From Cellvibrionales bacterium (GTDB lineage: Bacteria > Pseudomonadota > Gammaproteobacteria > Pseudomonadales > UBA7239): a DNA stretch of 64,000 nt. The position numbers were made by a program, and so were the translations under genes. Where the stretch lies: NCBI GenBank assembly GCA_016713115.1, contig JADJPU010000001.1:2368192-2432191 (forward strand), given 5' to 3'. The notes under the pieces were generated by a model that was given only the letters and a program-made list of their open reading frames with translations, was not told where the DNA came from and made no database searches. Shown here in pieces: positions 1 to 8,719 of this stretch. Positions within the stretch are counted from its first letter, which is position 1; every line of letters begins with the position of its first letter.

Positions 1-1
1 G

Positions 2-154
2 TTGCAACCACTTTGGGTGATGATCGTCGGCTTTTATTGCTTGTACGCCGTGCTGTTGTTGCTGAACCTGCGCTGTGAAATTTTGTCGAACGAACGCAAC
101 AGTCGCTGGCTGATTGATTTGTTTAACGCGCCATCTTCACGAGAGAAACAGTGA
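2..154 (+). CDS. ccmC: Heme exporter protein CcmC, C-terminal fragment
   Basis: Partial gene entering from the left edge; 50 codons in frame 2 end at TGA. The visible residues form a last membrane helix (PLWVMIVGFYCLYAVLLLLN) followed by a short charged tail containing ERNSRW, as expected for the end of CcmC, the inner-membrane protein that delivers heme to CcmE. The stop overlaps the ccmD start (TGATG). Identification rests mainly on position directly before ccmD, ccmE, ccmF and ccmG; the catalytic part lies outside the window. Confidence 0.85.
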   Translation: MQPLWVMIVGFYCLYAVLLLLNLRCEILSNERNSRWLIDLFNAPSSREKQ

Positions 155-318
155 TGTACTTCGCTACTCTGCAAGAGCTAATCCACATGCACGGCCACGG
201 TTTTTATGTATGGAGCGCCTACAGCATCAGCTTTATCACTTTATTAGTCATGGTATGGAAACCACTTCAACGACACACAACCTTGCGCAAGGAGATCGCG
301 CAACAAGTTCAGGAATAA
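154..318 (+). CDS. ccmD: Heme exporter protein CcmD
   Basis: A 54-residue protein. CcmD is a small single-span inner-membrane protein that helps release holo-CcmE from the CcmABC complex. Residues about 14-34 (HGFYVWSAYSISFITLLVMV) form the membrane helix and are followed by a basic tail, which is the usual CcmD layout. Its ATG overlaps the ccmC stop, and ccmE starts three bases after its own stop, so translation is probably coupled. Confidence 0.88.
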   Translation: MYFATLQELIHMHGHGFYVWSAYSISFITLLVMVWKPLQRHTTLRKEIAQQVQE

Positions 319-321
319 TCC

Positions 322-768
322 ATGCACCCCATACGCAAACAACGCCTGCTGATTGTGATTGCGATTCTCGTTGCGTCTAGCCTTGCCATTGGTTTAATCA
401 CTTTTGCTCTGCGTGAAAATATGAACTTATTTTTTACGCCAGCCGACATTATTAACAACAAAGCCCCGCTGGATAAAACGATTCGTTTGGGCGGCTTTGT
501 AGATAAAGGCAGCGTACAGCGTGATGCCAATAGCCTTGCGGTGCAGTTTGCTATCGGCGATGGAAAACACAGTATTCCTGTCATTTACACGGGCATCCTC
601 CCCGACTTATTTGCCGAAGAACAGGCAGCTATCACCAAAGGCAAATGGGACGGAAAAATATTCGTGGCGACCGAAGTGCTCGCCAAACACGACGAAAACT
701 ACACACCACCGGAAATCCGCGACAGCATGAAAAAAATGGGGCCGAAGCCGGCGGCTCATCCACAGTAG
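322..768 (+). CDS. ccmE: Cytochrome c-type biogenesis heme chaperone CcmE
   Basis: 148 residues, normal for the family. CcmE is a periplasmic heme chaperone anchored by one N-terminal helix (about residues 8-30); it binds heme covalently and passes it to the CcmF ligation complex. The heme-binding motif HDENY is present, with His123 and Tyr127, after an OB-fold region. The C-terminal tail is short and basic. The gene sits between ccmD and ccmF with gaps of only a few bases. Confidence 0.97.
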   Translation: MHPIRKQRLLIVIAILVASSLAIGLITFALRENMNLFFTPADIINNKAPLDKTIRLGGFVDKGSVQRDANSLAVQFAIGDGKHSIPVIYTGILPDLFAEEQAAITKGKWDGKIFVATEVLAKHDENYTPPEIRDSMKKMGPKPAAHPQ

Positions 769-774
769 GTCATC

Positions 775-2781
775 ATGATTCCCGAGTTCGGTCTTTACTG
801 CCTCATCCTCGCTTTTTGCTTCAGTATTGCGCAAGGTGTACTGCCAATTGCAGGATCCTATTTGCATTCCTCGCGCTGGATGCGCATTGCCTCTCCTCTT
901 GCGCTGACTAGCTGTGCATTGTTGTGCGGTAGTTTTGCAACACTGGTTTACAGCTTCGTCACTGACGATTTTTCGCTGAAATATGTCGCCAATAATTCCA
1001 ACACCTTATTGCCTGTGCAATACAAAGTTAGCGCCACTTGGGGTGCGCACGAAGGCTCATTACTATTGTGGTTGCTGATACTCAGTTTTTGGTCGGCGCT
1101 GTTTGCGCTGCGCTCCACAAAATTACCCATCGTGTTGCGTGCTCGCGTGCTCGGCGTACTCGGCTTAGTCACCACGGGCTTTAGCGCTTTCACCTTATTT
1201 ACCTCCAATCCTTTTACGCGCAACTTGCCTTTTATTCCATCAGAAGGCAGCGACCTCAATCCTTTATTGCAAGATTTTGGTCTCATCATTCACCCACCGA
1301 TGTTGTATTTTGGCTATGTAGGTTTTGCAATTCCCTTTGCATTTGCCATTGCTGCCTTACTAGAAACGGACGCACCATTGCGCAGCAGTGTCAGCAATGA
1401 ATGGACGCGCTGGGTGCGCCCTTGGGTCAATACCGCATGGGCATTTCTCACCATTGGCATCGCACTCGGCAGTTGGTGGGCGTATTACGAATTGGGTTGG
1501 GGCGGCTGGTGGTTTTGGGATCCCGTAGAAAACGCTTCGTTTATGCCTTGGTTAGCTGGCACCGCACTACTACATTCTTTAGCAGCTAGCGATAAGCGAC
1601 AATTATTTTCTAGTTGGACGCTGCTGCTTTCTATTTTTGCTTTTTCGCTGAGCTTACTCGGCACATTTTTAGTGCGCTCAGGCGTGCTCACATCGGTTCA
1701 CGCTTTTGCGAGCGACCCAACGCGCGGCTATTATATTTTGGCGTTTCTCGCCATTGTGATCGGCTGTTCACTCACACTTTTTGCGTTTCGCGCACCGACG
1801 ACACCTTCAACCGGCTACCGTTTTTTATCGCGCGAAATGTTTGTACTGCTCAACAGCTGCCTGATGGCCGTCATTTTAGCGACGGTTTGTTTGGGAACGC
1901 TCTACCCTTTGATGGCAGATGCCATGCAGTGGGGGAAAATTTCTGTCGGCCCTCCTTACTTCAACAGTTTTTTTATTCCTTTAATGTTTATTGTTCTGTT
2001 GCTGCTGCCTGTTGGCGTACAACTGCACTGGCATGATCGACATACATTTAAAGAATTGTTTTTTCAATGGATGAAAAAACCCTTTATTGCCGCCCTGTTG
2101 TTTGCGCCACTGCTGATACTTGCACTGGCTCTGCCATTTTCTGCATTAACCGTACTCGCCGCTTGGTTGGGTTTGTGGGTCATCATTAGCACCCTAATGG
2201 ATATTCGCCACAAACTGCGCAATGCCCACACGCCTTGGCAAGGGCTGCAATCGTTACGCGCGAGCTATTGGGGCATGTGTCTTGCGCACATAGGCATTGC
2301 ATTTAGTGCCATGGGCATTGCATTCACTTCCTTGGCCAGCGAGCAGCAGGATATTCGTCTCGCGCCCGGCGAATCCGTTTCGTTAGCTGGATATCACTTC
2401 AGCTTTGACTCACTCACGCAAAATAATGGTGCCAATTACACAGCACAGCGCGCCAACTTTACTGTGATTGCGCCTAACGCCACATCACGCAACCTGCAAC
2501 CTGAGAAACGCACCTACATTGTTTCCAATCAAGTGATGACCGAAGCGGCAATTTGGCCTAGCTTCACTCGCGATATTTATATTTCGATGGGAGAAGCACT
2601 ACAGCCTGAAGCAGGTAGCGCTAGCGCTTGGTCCTTGCGTTTGCACATCAAACCCGCCGTGCGCTGGATTTGGCTGGGAGCAATTTTAATGGCTCTGGGC
2701 GCTGTATTGGCTGTGTTGGATAAGCGTTACCGCAATGTGCGCTTACACCAACACACCGCACAAGAGCATGTCACCTCATGA
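775..2781 (+). CDS. ccmF: Heme lyase subunit CcmF
   Basis: 668 residues, a usual length. CcmF is a polytopic inner-membrane protein that attaches heme to apocytochrome c with CcmH/CcmI. The tryptophan-rich WWD signature is visible as GWGGWWFWDPVENASF at about residues 242-257, and conserved histidines occur in SVHAF and in IIHPPMLY near the first third. A periplasmic domain lies between the last two helices (about residues 520-625). The gene ends in a four-base ATGA overlap with ccmG. Confidence 0.97.
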   Translation: MIPEFGLYCLILAFCFSIAQGVLPIAGSYLHSSRWMRIASPLALTSCALLCGSFATLVYSFVTDDFSLKYVANNSNTLLPVQYKVSATWGAHEGSLLLWLLILSFWSALFALRSTKLPIVLRARVLGVLGLVTTGFSAFTLFTSNPFTRNLPFIPSEGSDLNPLLQDFGLIIHPPMLYFGYVGFAIPFAFAIAALLETDAPLRSSVSNEWTRWVRPWVNTAWAFLTIGIALGSWWAYYELGWGGWWFWDPVENASFMPWLAGTALLHSLAASDKRQLFSSWTLLLSIFAFSLSLLGTFLVRSGVLTSVHAFASDPTRGYYILAFLAIVIGCSLTLFAFRAPTTPSTGYRFLSREMFVLLNSCLMAVILATVCLGTLYPLMADAMQWGKISVGPPYFNSFFIPLMFIVLLLLPVGVQLHWHDRHTFKELFFQWMKKPFIAALLFAPLLILALALPFSALTVLAAWLGLWVIISTLMDIRHKLRNAHTPWQGLQSLRASYWGMCLAHIGIAFSAMGIAFTSLASEQQDIRLAPGESVSLAGYHFSFDSLTQNNGANYTAQRANFTVIAPNATSRNLQPEKRTYIVSNQVMTEAAIWPSFTRDIYISMGEALQPEAGSASAWSLRLHIKPAVRWIWLGAILMALGAVLAVLDKRYRNVRLHQHTAQEHVTS

Positions 2782-3302
2782 AAAAACGCATCACTCTCTT
2801 TCTCCCTCTACTGGGTTTTGTTGTGCTCGCCATTTTTCTCATGCGCGGCTTGTCTTTAGATCCCAAGGAAATGCCGAGTGCATTGCTGAACAAACCCTTT
2901 CCCGTTTTTTCTTTACCCTCACTGCGTAGCCAAACAACGCTGACAGAAAAAAATCTGCACGGGCAAAAGGTATTGGTCAATGTATGGGCAACTTGGTGTA
3001 TTACCTGTCGTGTTGAGCATCCCTTTTTAATGCAGCTCGCGAATGAAAACATTCCCATTTATGGCATTAACTACAAAGACAGCAACCCTGCTGCTGAAGT
3101 TTGGCTAAAAGAAAAAGGTGATCCTTATCGTGATGTGATTGTCGATGCTGAAGGAAAGCTAGGAATTGACCTTGGTGTATTTGGCGCGCCAGAAACCTAT
3201 TTTGTAGATTCATCAGGAATCATTCGCCACAAGCATGTAGGCGATCTCAATGCACGGAATTGGAATGATGAGCTCAAGGGTGTGTGGGAAAAACTCCCCT
3301 AA
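2778..3302 (+). CDS. ccmG: Thiol:disulfide interchange protein CcmG/DsbE
   Basis: 174 residues. CcmG is a membrane-anchored periplasmic thioredoxin that keeps apocytochrome c cysteines reduced for heme attachment. One helix (about residues 5-23) is followed by a thioredoxin domain with the active site WCITC (Cys74, Cys77) and the CcmG-typical RVEHP. The cis-proline region reads FGAPETYFVD. It overlaps ccmF by four bases. It is the last ccm gene here: the next gene is on the opposite strand and overlaps its stop by four bases, so ccmH/ccmI are not in this operon. Confidence 0.95.
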   Translation: MKKRITLFLPLLGFVVLAIFLMRGLSLDPKEMPSALLNKPFPVFSLPSLRSQTTLTEKNLHGQKVLVNVWATWCITCRVEHPFLMQLANENIPIYGINYKDSNPAAEVWLKEKGDPYRDVIVDAEGKLGIDLGVFGAPETYFVDSSGIIRHKHVGDLNARNWNDELKGVWEKLP

Positions 3303-4789
3303 TAATCATTAACTGATGGCGCCAAAGTAAAATAAAAAGTGGCACCTTGCTCCACCTGTGCCTCCGCCCAAATCTCTCCGCTGTGTCGATGCACAATCCG
3401 CGCCACCGTTGCCAAACCAATACCCAACCCATGAAACTCATGGTCGCTATGCAATCGGTGAAACGGTGAGAACAGCTTATCGATATATTTCATATCGAAT
3501 CCTGCACCGTTGTCACGCACGAAATACACTAAATCGCCACTGCGATCATGCACCCCAAACTCTACCGTTGGGCTCTCGACTTTACTGCTGTATTTCCACG
3601 CGTTACCCAATAAATTTTCCAATACCACACGCAAAAGATCGCTGTCGCCATTGGCCATTAAACTATCAGCGCGAATAAATGTTACCGCCTGTTCCCGATG
3701 ACTGGCGCGTAAATTATCAACGACCTCATCTGCCATTTCCGTAAGATTCACGGTGGTATAACGCATATCCTGTCGTGACACACGCGACAGGTGCAGCAGA
3801 CTATCAATCAGCGTCCCCATGCGCTGACTGGCTGCGCGTATTCTGCCAATGTAGTTGCGACCGATGTCATCCAATTGCGCACCGCAATCTTCCAGCAATG
3901 CAGCACTGAAGCCGTCCACCGAACGCAAGGGCGAGCGCAAATCATGTGAAACCGAATAAGTAAAAGCTTCCAGCTCGCGATTGGTTGCACGCAATTCACT
4001 GGTGCGTGTTTGCACTTCTTCTTCCAAATGCTCATTGGCATGTAACAACGCGCGATTTTGCAATTCAATGGTGTCCAACATGCCATTAAAAGCCTGCACA
4101 AGTTGACCGAGCTCATCCTGTCTATCGGTTCGCGCGCGCAAGGAATAATCTTTGAACCGATTAATGGTGTTAGCAATTTGCGCAAGCATCAGCAGTGGCG
4201 CAGAGATAAATGCTTGCACTTTGCTTGATAACACAATGGATACCATGCTCACCAGCAGGACAACCAGAATGACCACAACACCAAATACCAAAAACTTCTG
4301 GTTTAAGGCATCCAAAGAGACGCGCAAATGTAATTGCCCAATTTTCTGTGAATCTTGCCAAAGAATGGGCTGAATCAAATCTAGATACCCATCTTGAAAT
4401 CGAGAAATGAAATTTTCAGAAGCCAAACACACAACACCAGGAATACTGTTTCCTTCGATATCAGGCGATTGATAATGGCCGCGCAAATACATGGCAACTA
4501 CCTGGCCACCATCATTTTTTATACACGCTGAAACCAAGGATGGGTCAATACCAAAACCCCGCAAACTTTTTCGTGCATCCAACACATCGTTATACGCCAC
4601 GGCATTCGCACTATGGCTGGCTACTACTCTTGCCAACAATGTGGCTTGCTGTACCAAATTATTGCGATAGGCATAACGATCATAAGTAACGAATGCCACG
4701 CTAGCGAGCAACAAACCCAAAAAACTGATGGCGCAAATCATCAGTATTAACTGCTGCTTAACGGGGATGCTTTTAAGTTTTTCGATCAC
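3299..4789 (-). CDS. Membrane sensor histidine kinase (orphan)
   Basis: 496 residues from a GTG start. Two membrane helices (about 13-35 and 168-192) flank a roughly 130-residue periplasmic sensor that resembles the CHASE8 type, then a HAMP segment, a coiled coil (about 240-275), a HisKA domain with phospho-acceptor FTYSVSHDLRSPLRSV, and an HATPase domain with N-box NLLGNAWKYSS, DNGAGFD and GLGIGLATV. The phytochrome-like H-box suggests a phosphorelay kinase, but no response regulator is adjacent, so partner and signal are unknown. The start overlaps the upstream hydrolase stop (GTGA), which implies cotranscription. Confidence 0.88.
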   Translation of the reverse strand: MIEKLKSIPVKQQLILMICAISFLGLLLASVAFVTYDRYAYRNNLVQQATLLARVVASHSANAVAYNDVLDARKSLRGFGIDPSLVSACIKNDGGQVVAMYLRGHYQSPDIEGNSIPGVVCLASENFISRFQDGYLDLIQPILWQDSQKIGQLHLRVSLDALNQKFLVFGVVVILVVLLVSMVSIVLSSKVQAFISAPLLMLAQIANTINRFKDYSLRARTDRQDELGQLVQAFNGMLDTIELQNRALLHANEHLEEEVQTRTSELRATNRELEAFTYSVSHDLRSPLRSVDGFSAALLEDCGAQLDDIGRNYIGRIRAASQRMGTLIDSLLHLSRVSRQDMRYTTVNLTEMADEVVDNLRASHREQAVTFIRADSLMANGDSDLLRVVLENLLGNAWKYSSKVESPTVEFGVHDRSGDLVYFVRDNGAGFDMKYIDKLFSPFHRLHSDHEFHGLGIGLATVARIVHRHSGEIWAEAQVEQGATFYFTLAPSVNDY

Positions 4790-5646
4790 AATCGTTGGAA
4801 AAAACTATTGAAGGCTTGGCCCAGTATGCTTTGCGCTCCTTCCATGTGCAAATGATGACCGCCCGCATGCACCGTCCAACTGACTTGCGGTAAAGCCAAC
4901 AAGCGCTCAGCGTAGTCAGGATATGCTTGCACTAAGCCCTGCTCGGCCAAGCACAGTTCTGTCGGCACGCTGATAGCGCGATGACAGGCATCCATTTGTT
5001 CAGGGGTCAGTCGCATCAATGAAGGTACGCGTAAACGCGGATCGGTGCGCCAGCTCCACTGCCCCTCACTGTGCTGCACAGCATTGCGCAGCGTAATACA
5101 AGTTGCCGCCTCATTAGCCAATGGAAAGCCGTAGCGCTGGCGCTGCGCCACCATCTCATCCAATGACGCGTATACACGAGCTGGCTTCTTCAGACTTTCT
5201 GCACGCAAACTATCGGCAATTTGCATGGGGGTTTGCGCAGCCTGCGTGGTCTGTGCCCATAACCCGTCAATCAAGCCTAAGGCACGAATACGCTCAGGCA
5301 TTGCGGATGTTAAAAGTGCGGCGATAATGGCGCCACGCGAATGTCCTAACAGCCCAAAACGCTGCCAACCGAGTTGATCAGCCACCGCGAGAATTTCGCG
5401 AAAATCGTCGCAAATTAGATAATTAGCGTGAACGACACGGTGATCGCTATGACCGTGACCCGCCATATCCAAAGCCACTAAATCGACATTCGGCATTGCG
5501 AGTGCAAGCTGAGCGAAACTTTCGCTATTGTCCAACCAGCCGTGCAAGGCAATCACGGGAATTCCACCGTTATTCCAGCGCTGCGCCACCAAGCGCAGGC
5601 CCAGCACATCAAAATAAATTTGCTCAGGTATTGGCTGACTGTGCAT
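4786..5646 (-). CDS. Alpha/beta hydrolase
   Basis: About 286 residues from the ATG at 5646, preferred over an upstream ATG at 5682 because family similarity begins at about IYFDVLGLRLVAQRW. Visible alpha/beta-hydrolase marks: oxyanion-hole HGWLDN, strand motif DMAGHGHSD, nucleophile elbow GHSRGA (Ser), and a C-terminal HAGGHHLHME carrying the catalytic His. Such proteins hydrolyse esters or related bonds; the substrate cannot be told. It lies between gpsA (overlap about 23 bases) and a sensor kinase gene (overlap 4 bases) in one transcription unit. Confidence 0.85.
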   Translation of the reverse strand: MHSQPIPEQIYFDVLGLRLVAQRWNNGGIPVIALHGWLDNSESFAQLALAMPNVDLVALDMAGHGHSDHRVVHANYLICDDFREILAVADQLGWQRFGLLGHSRGAIIAALLTSAMPERIRALGLIDGLWAQTTQAAQTPMQIADSLRAESLKKPARVYASLDEMVAQRQRYGFPLANEAATCITLRNAVQHSEGQWSWRTDPRLRVPSLMRLTPEQMDACHRAISVPTELCLAEQGLVQAYPDYAERLLALPQVSWTVHAGGHHLHMEGAQSILGQAFNSFFQRL

Positions 5647-6688
5647 CAGGTGCAGTGACAAGATTGGCGCGATATTCCACATCGCTGTTGTTATCGCTAC
5701 CCATTAAAGCGGCACTGGCATCCGCAATACTTCTGCCGTTAAACAAAATATCGTTCAGCGCACTCACCAAGGGCATGTACACACCCAACTCATCGGCTTT
5801 TAGTTTCACTAGATGAATGGTGTTGATGCCTTCCGCTACTTGCCCCACTTCTGTAATGGCCTCTTGCAGCGAACGCCCCTGACCGATGGCAAAACCAATT
5901 CGATAATTGCGCGAACGCGGTGATGTGCAAGTCACAATCAAATCACCGACACCAGCCAAGCCGATAAAGGTCAGCGGGTCTGCGCCCAATTTCGCTGCAA
6001 AGCGCCCCATTTCTGCCAAGCTGCGCGTAATCAACATACTGATTGTGTTGTAGCCCAAACCTAATGCCGCCGCCATACCACAGGCAATGGCGTAGCTGTT
6101 TTTTAGCACACCGCCCAATTCCACGCCGTAAACATCATTATTGCTGTACACGCGAAAATATGGGCTGCGCAAACAATCTTGCACTTGCTGACAAACCGCA
6201 GCATCCGCACTTGCCACCACGGTTCCTGTTAATTGCTTTTCTGCAATCTCACCAGCGAGATTAGGACCGCTCAGAACGGCAATGCGATGTTTGGGCAGCT
6301 CTTGCTTCAACACATCACTCATCAACCAAAAGCCGTGATGATTTTCGCCCGTCTCGATACCTTTTGCCGTGCTGACAACAATGGCATCAGGCGCTAAAAA
6401 CGGCCGCATTTGTTGCACCATTGCACGAAAAACTTTACTTGGCACAGAAACAAACACGATAGCTGCATCAGACAATGACTGTCTTAAATCTGCGGAAATA
6501 TGTAAACGCGAATCGAGTTTTAATCCAGGGAGATATGCAGAGTTTTCATGCGAAGCTTGAATCGCAGCCGCCTTCGCTGCGTCACGCACCCACAACACTG
6601 TGGGTACATCATTTTCTGCCAGAATATTGGCGATGGCAGTGCCAAAACTGCCGCCGCCTATCACTACTATCTTTTTGCTCTGCGTCAT
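5624..6688 (-). CDS. gpsA: Glycerol-3-phosphate dehydrogenase [NAD(P)+]
   Basis: 354 residues. GpsA reduces dihydroxyacetone phosphate to sn-glycerol 3-phosphate, the backbone for phospholipids. The N-terminal dinucleotide fold GGGSFGTAIA is at residues 11-20; STAKGIE, LSGPNLAGEIA and the catalytic-region LKNSYAIACGMA are typical, as is the late GLAGVGDLIVTCTSPRSRN. The extreme C-terminus (after NSDVEYR) is a little longer than usual and overlaps the hydrolase gene. Gene order htpG-gpsA-hydrolase is on one strand. Confidence 0.97.
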   Translation of the reverse strand: MTQSKKIVVIGGGSFGTAIANILAENDVPTVLWVRDAAKAAAIQASHENSAYLPGLKLDSRLHISADLRQSLSDAAIVFVSVPSKVFRAMVQQMRPFLAPDAIVVSTAKGIETGENHHGFWLMSDVLKQELPKHRIAVLSGPNLAGEIAEKQLTGTVVASADAAVCQQVQDCLRSPYFRVYSNNDVYGVELGGVLKNSYAIACGMAAALGLGYNTISMLITRSLAEMGRFAAKLGADPLTFIGLAGVGDLIVTCTSPRSRNYRIGFAIGQGRSLQEAITEVGQVAEGINTIHLVKLKADELGVYMPLVSALNDILFNGRSIADASAALMGSDNNSDVEYRANLVTAPDAQSANT

Positions 6689-6697
6689 CGACTTCTG

Positions 6698-6726
6698 TCT
6701 ATAGGGAAGCGGCTACAATTTGGCAA
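6698..6726 (-). promoter_or_regulatory. Candidate sigma-70 promoter for gpsA
   Basis: On the minus strand TTGCCA (6721-6726) and TATAGA (6698-6703) are 17 bases apart. Transcription would start only a few bases before the gpsA ATG at 6688, giving an almost leaderless mRNA. No strong Shine-Dalgarno sequence is visible, which fits, but the call rests on hexamer matching alone. Confidence 0.4.
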
Positions 6727-6759
6727 ACAATAGCACAAAAGCCCGTTTCGATAGATTGA

Positions 6760-8646
6760 TCAATGATTCAATAGCCGGTTTATGCGCGAAACAAAACCTG
6801 TGGGATTTTCTAACGCCAAACCCGCTGACAAACGCGCCTCGTCCAACAAAACCAGCGCCAAATCAGCAAATTGAGATGCATCATCTGTCTTACCGAGACG
6901 CTGCACCAAAGTGTGTTTAGCGTTCAGCTCAAAAATTGGTTTGGACTCAGGCACAGCTTGGCCAGCAGCCTCCATCATGCGACGCATTTGTAGCCCCATG
7001 TCGGCCTGCCCAACCACCAAACAGACGGGCGAATCCACCAAGCGCGTCGAGAAACGCACAGTCTCAACATCGTCTGCCAAGATGGTTTTCACACGCTCCA
7101 GCAAAGCGCTATCGCCCCCTGATTGTTCTGGCTCTTGCTCATCAGTCTTTTTCTCTTTTAACAGATGGCTGATATCCAGATCACCACGCGCCACATCAGC
7201 AAACGACTTGCCTGCGTACTCGCGGAAATAGCCCATCATCCATTCGTCGAGACGGTCGCACATCAACACCACTTCAATGTCATTGGCACGAAACACTTCC
7301 AAGTGTGGGCTATTTTTAGCGGTGTCGTAATGATCGGCAGCAATGTAGTAAATGTTTGTTTGCCCTTCTTTCATGCGTGCAATGTAATCATCCAATGATT
7401 GATCTTGTTCTTTGGATGAAGTGCTAGTGGCAAAACGCAATAATTTCCCAATGCGCTCGCGGTTGGAAAAATCTTCTACCATGCCTTCTTTTAACACATT
7501 GCCAAAGGTTTTCCAAAAAGCAGAAAACTTCTCTGCATCTTCTGTTAATTTTTCCAGCATATCCAACACACGCTTGGTCAGCGCGGTTTTCATGCTTTCA
7601 ACAACAGAATCTTGCTGAAGAATTTCACGAGATACATTGAGTGACAAATCGTTTGAATCCACCACACCTTTTACAAAACGCAGATACAAAGGCAAAAACT
7701 GCTCAGCATCATCCATGATATAAGTGCGCTGCACATAGAGCTTTAAACCGCGCGCTGCATCACGATGGTAAAGATCCATGGGGGCTTCTGTTGGAATATA
7801 CAATAAACTGGTGTACTCCAACTTACCTTCAACTTTATTGTGACTCCATGCCAAAGGCTCTGCGTAATCGTGGGAAACATGTTGATAAAAGGCCTGATAT
7901 TCCTCATCCGTAATGTCGCTTTTACTGCGCGTCCACAGTGCCGTGGCGCTGTTTACATTTTCCCATTCGCCGATCTCTTGTTCTTTTCCTTCTTCTGCTG
8001 GCGGCATGTACTGGCGCATCTGCACAGGAATAGCAATGTGATCGGAATATTTACGCACAATGCTGCGTAAGCGCCAGTCATTCGCAAACTCTGCTGCTGC
8101 TTCTTTCACATGCAAAACAATGCGCGTACCGCGATCTACTTTTTCAATGGTTTCTACTGAGAAATCTGCGTCACCAGAAGAAATCCAATGCACGCCTTCA
8201 CTAGCTGACAAACCTGCACGACGACTAAACACCTCAACTTTATCTGCAACAATAAAGGCGGAATAAAAACCAACGCCGAACTGCCCAATCAAATGCGCGT
8301 CTTTTTTCTCATCACCTGAAAGATGGCTGATGAACTCCGCCGTACCTGATTTTGCAATCGTACCCAAATGCGAAATCGCCTCATCGCGACTCATGCCGAT
8401 ACCGTTGTCCTCAATCGTGATCGTACGCGCCACTTCATCCACACTGATGCGCACTTTCAGCTCGCCATCATTTTCATACAGACTGTTATCTGCCAGTGCC
8501 GCAAAACGCAGCTTGTCGCAGGCATCAGAAGCGTTGGAGACCAACTCACGCAAAAAGATCTCGCGGTTGCTGTACAGCGAATGGATCATTAATTGCAGCA
8601 GTTGGCGCGCTTCGGTTTGAAAAGACAAGGTTTCAGCAGTGGACAT
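6760..8646 (-). CDS. htpG: Molecular chaperone HtpG (Hsp90)
   Basis: 628 residues from the ATG at 8646; an in-frame extension to 8718 is rejected because it would cross the promoter described here. HtpG is the cytosolic bacterial Hsp90, an ATP-driven dimeric chaperone. The N-terminal GHKL ATPase shows NREIFLRELVSNASDACDK, DNGIGM, GTIAKSG and GQFGVGFYS; the middle domain holds NVSREILQ. GGAG lies 11 bases before the start. The sigma-32 promoter upstream indicates heat-shock control. Confidence 0.97.
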   Translation of the reverse strand: MSTAETLSFQTEARQLLQLMIHSLYSNREIFLRELVSNASDACDKLRFAALADNSLYENDGELKVRISVDEVARTITIEDNGIGMSRDEAISHLGTIAKSGTAEFISHLSGDEKKDAHLIGQFGVGFYSAFIVADKVEVFSRRAGLSASEGVHWISSGDADFSVETIEKVDRGTRIVLHVKEAAAEFANDWRLRSIVRKYSDHIAIPVQMRQYMPPAEEGKEQEIGEWENVNSATALWTRSKSDITDEEYQAFYQHVSHDYAEPLAWSHNKVEGKLEYTSLLYIPTEAPMDLYHRDAARGLKLYVQRTYIMDDAEQFLPLYLRFVKGVVDSNDLSLNVSREILQQDSVVESMKTALTKRVLDMLEKLTEDAEKFSAFWKTFGNVLKEGMVEDFSNRERIGKLLRFATSTSSKEQDQSLDDYIARMKEGQTNIYYIAADHYDTAKNSPHLEVFRANDIEVVLMCDRLDEWMMGYFREYAGKSFADVARGDLDISHLLKEKKTDEQEPEQSGGDSALLERVKTILADDVETVRFSTRLVDSPVCLVVGQADMGLQMRRMMEAAGQAVPESKPIFELNAKHTLVQRLGKTDDASQFADLALVLLDEARLSAGLALENPTGFVSRINRLLNH

Positions 8647-8691
8647 CGTAGAAGTCTCCATAAAGCAGTTAGAATCTAGCAAACGAAGCGA

Positions 8692-8719
8692 AGATGGGGA
8701 CAAAGTGTCGCTTTTCAAG
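8692..8719 (-). promoter_or_regulatory. Sigma-32 (heat-shock) promoter of htpG
   Basis: Read on the minus strand, CTTGAAA (8713-8719) is followed after 13 bases by CCCCATCT (8692-8699), a near-perfect match to the enterobacterial RpoH consensus. It lies about 45 bases before the htpG ATG, giving a leader of about 40 bases. The -35 element is inside the start of the divergent glycosyltransferase gene. Confidence 0.9.

Noticed and set aside
8639..8704. Longer start of the glycosyltransferase overlapping htpG
   Set aside because: The GTG at 8639 has no ribosome site and lies inside htpG; GTG 8705 with GGGGA is preferred.
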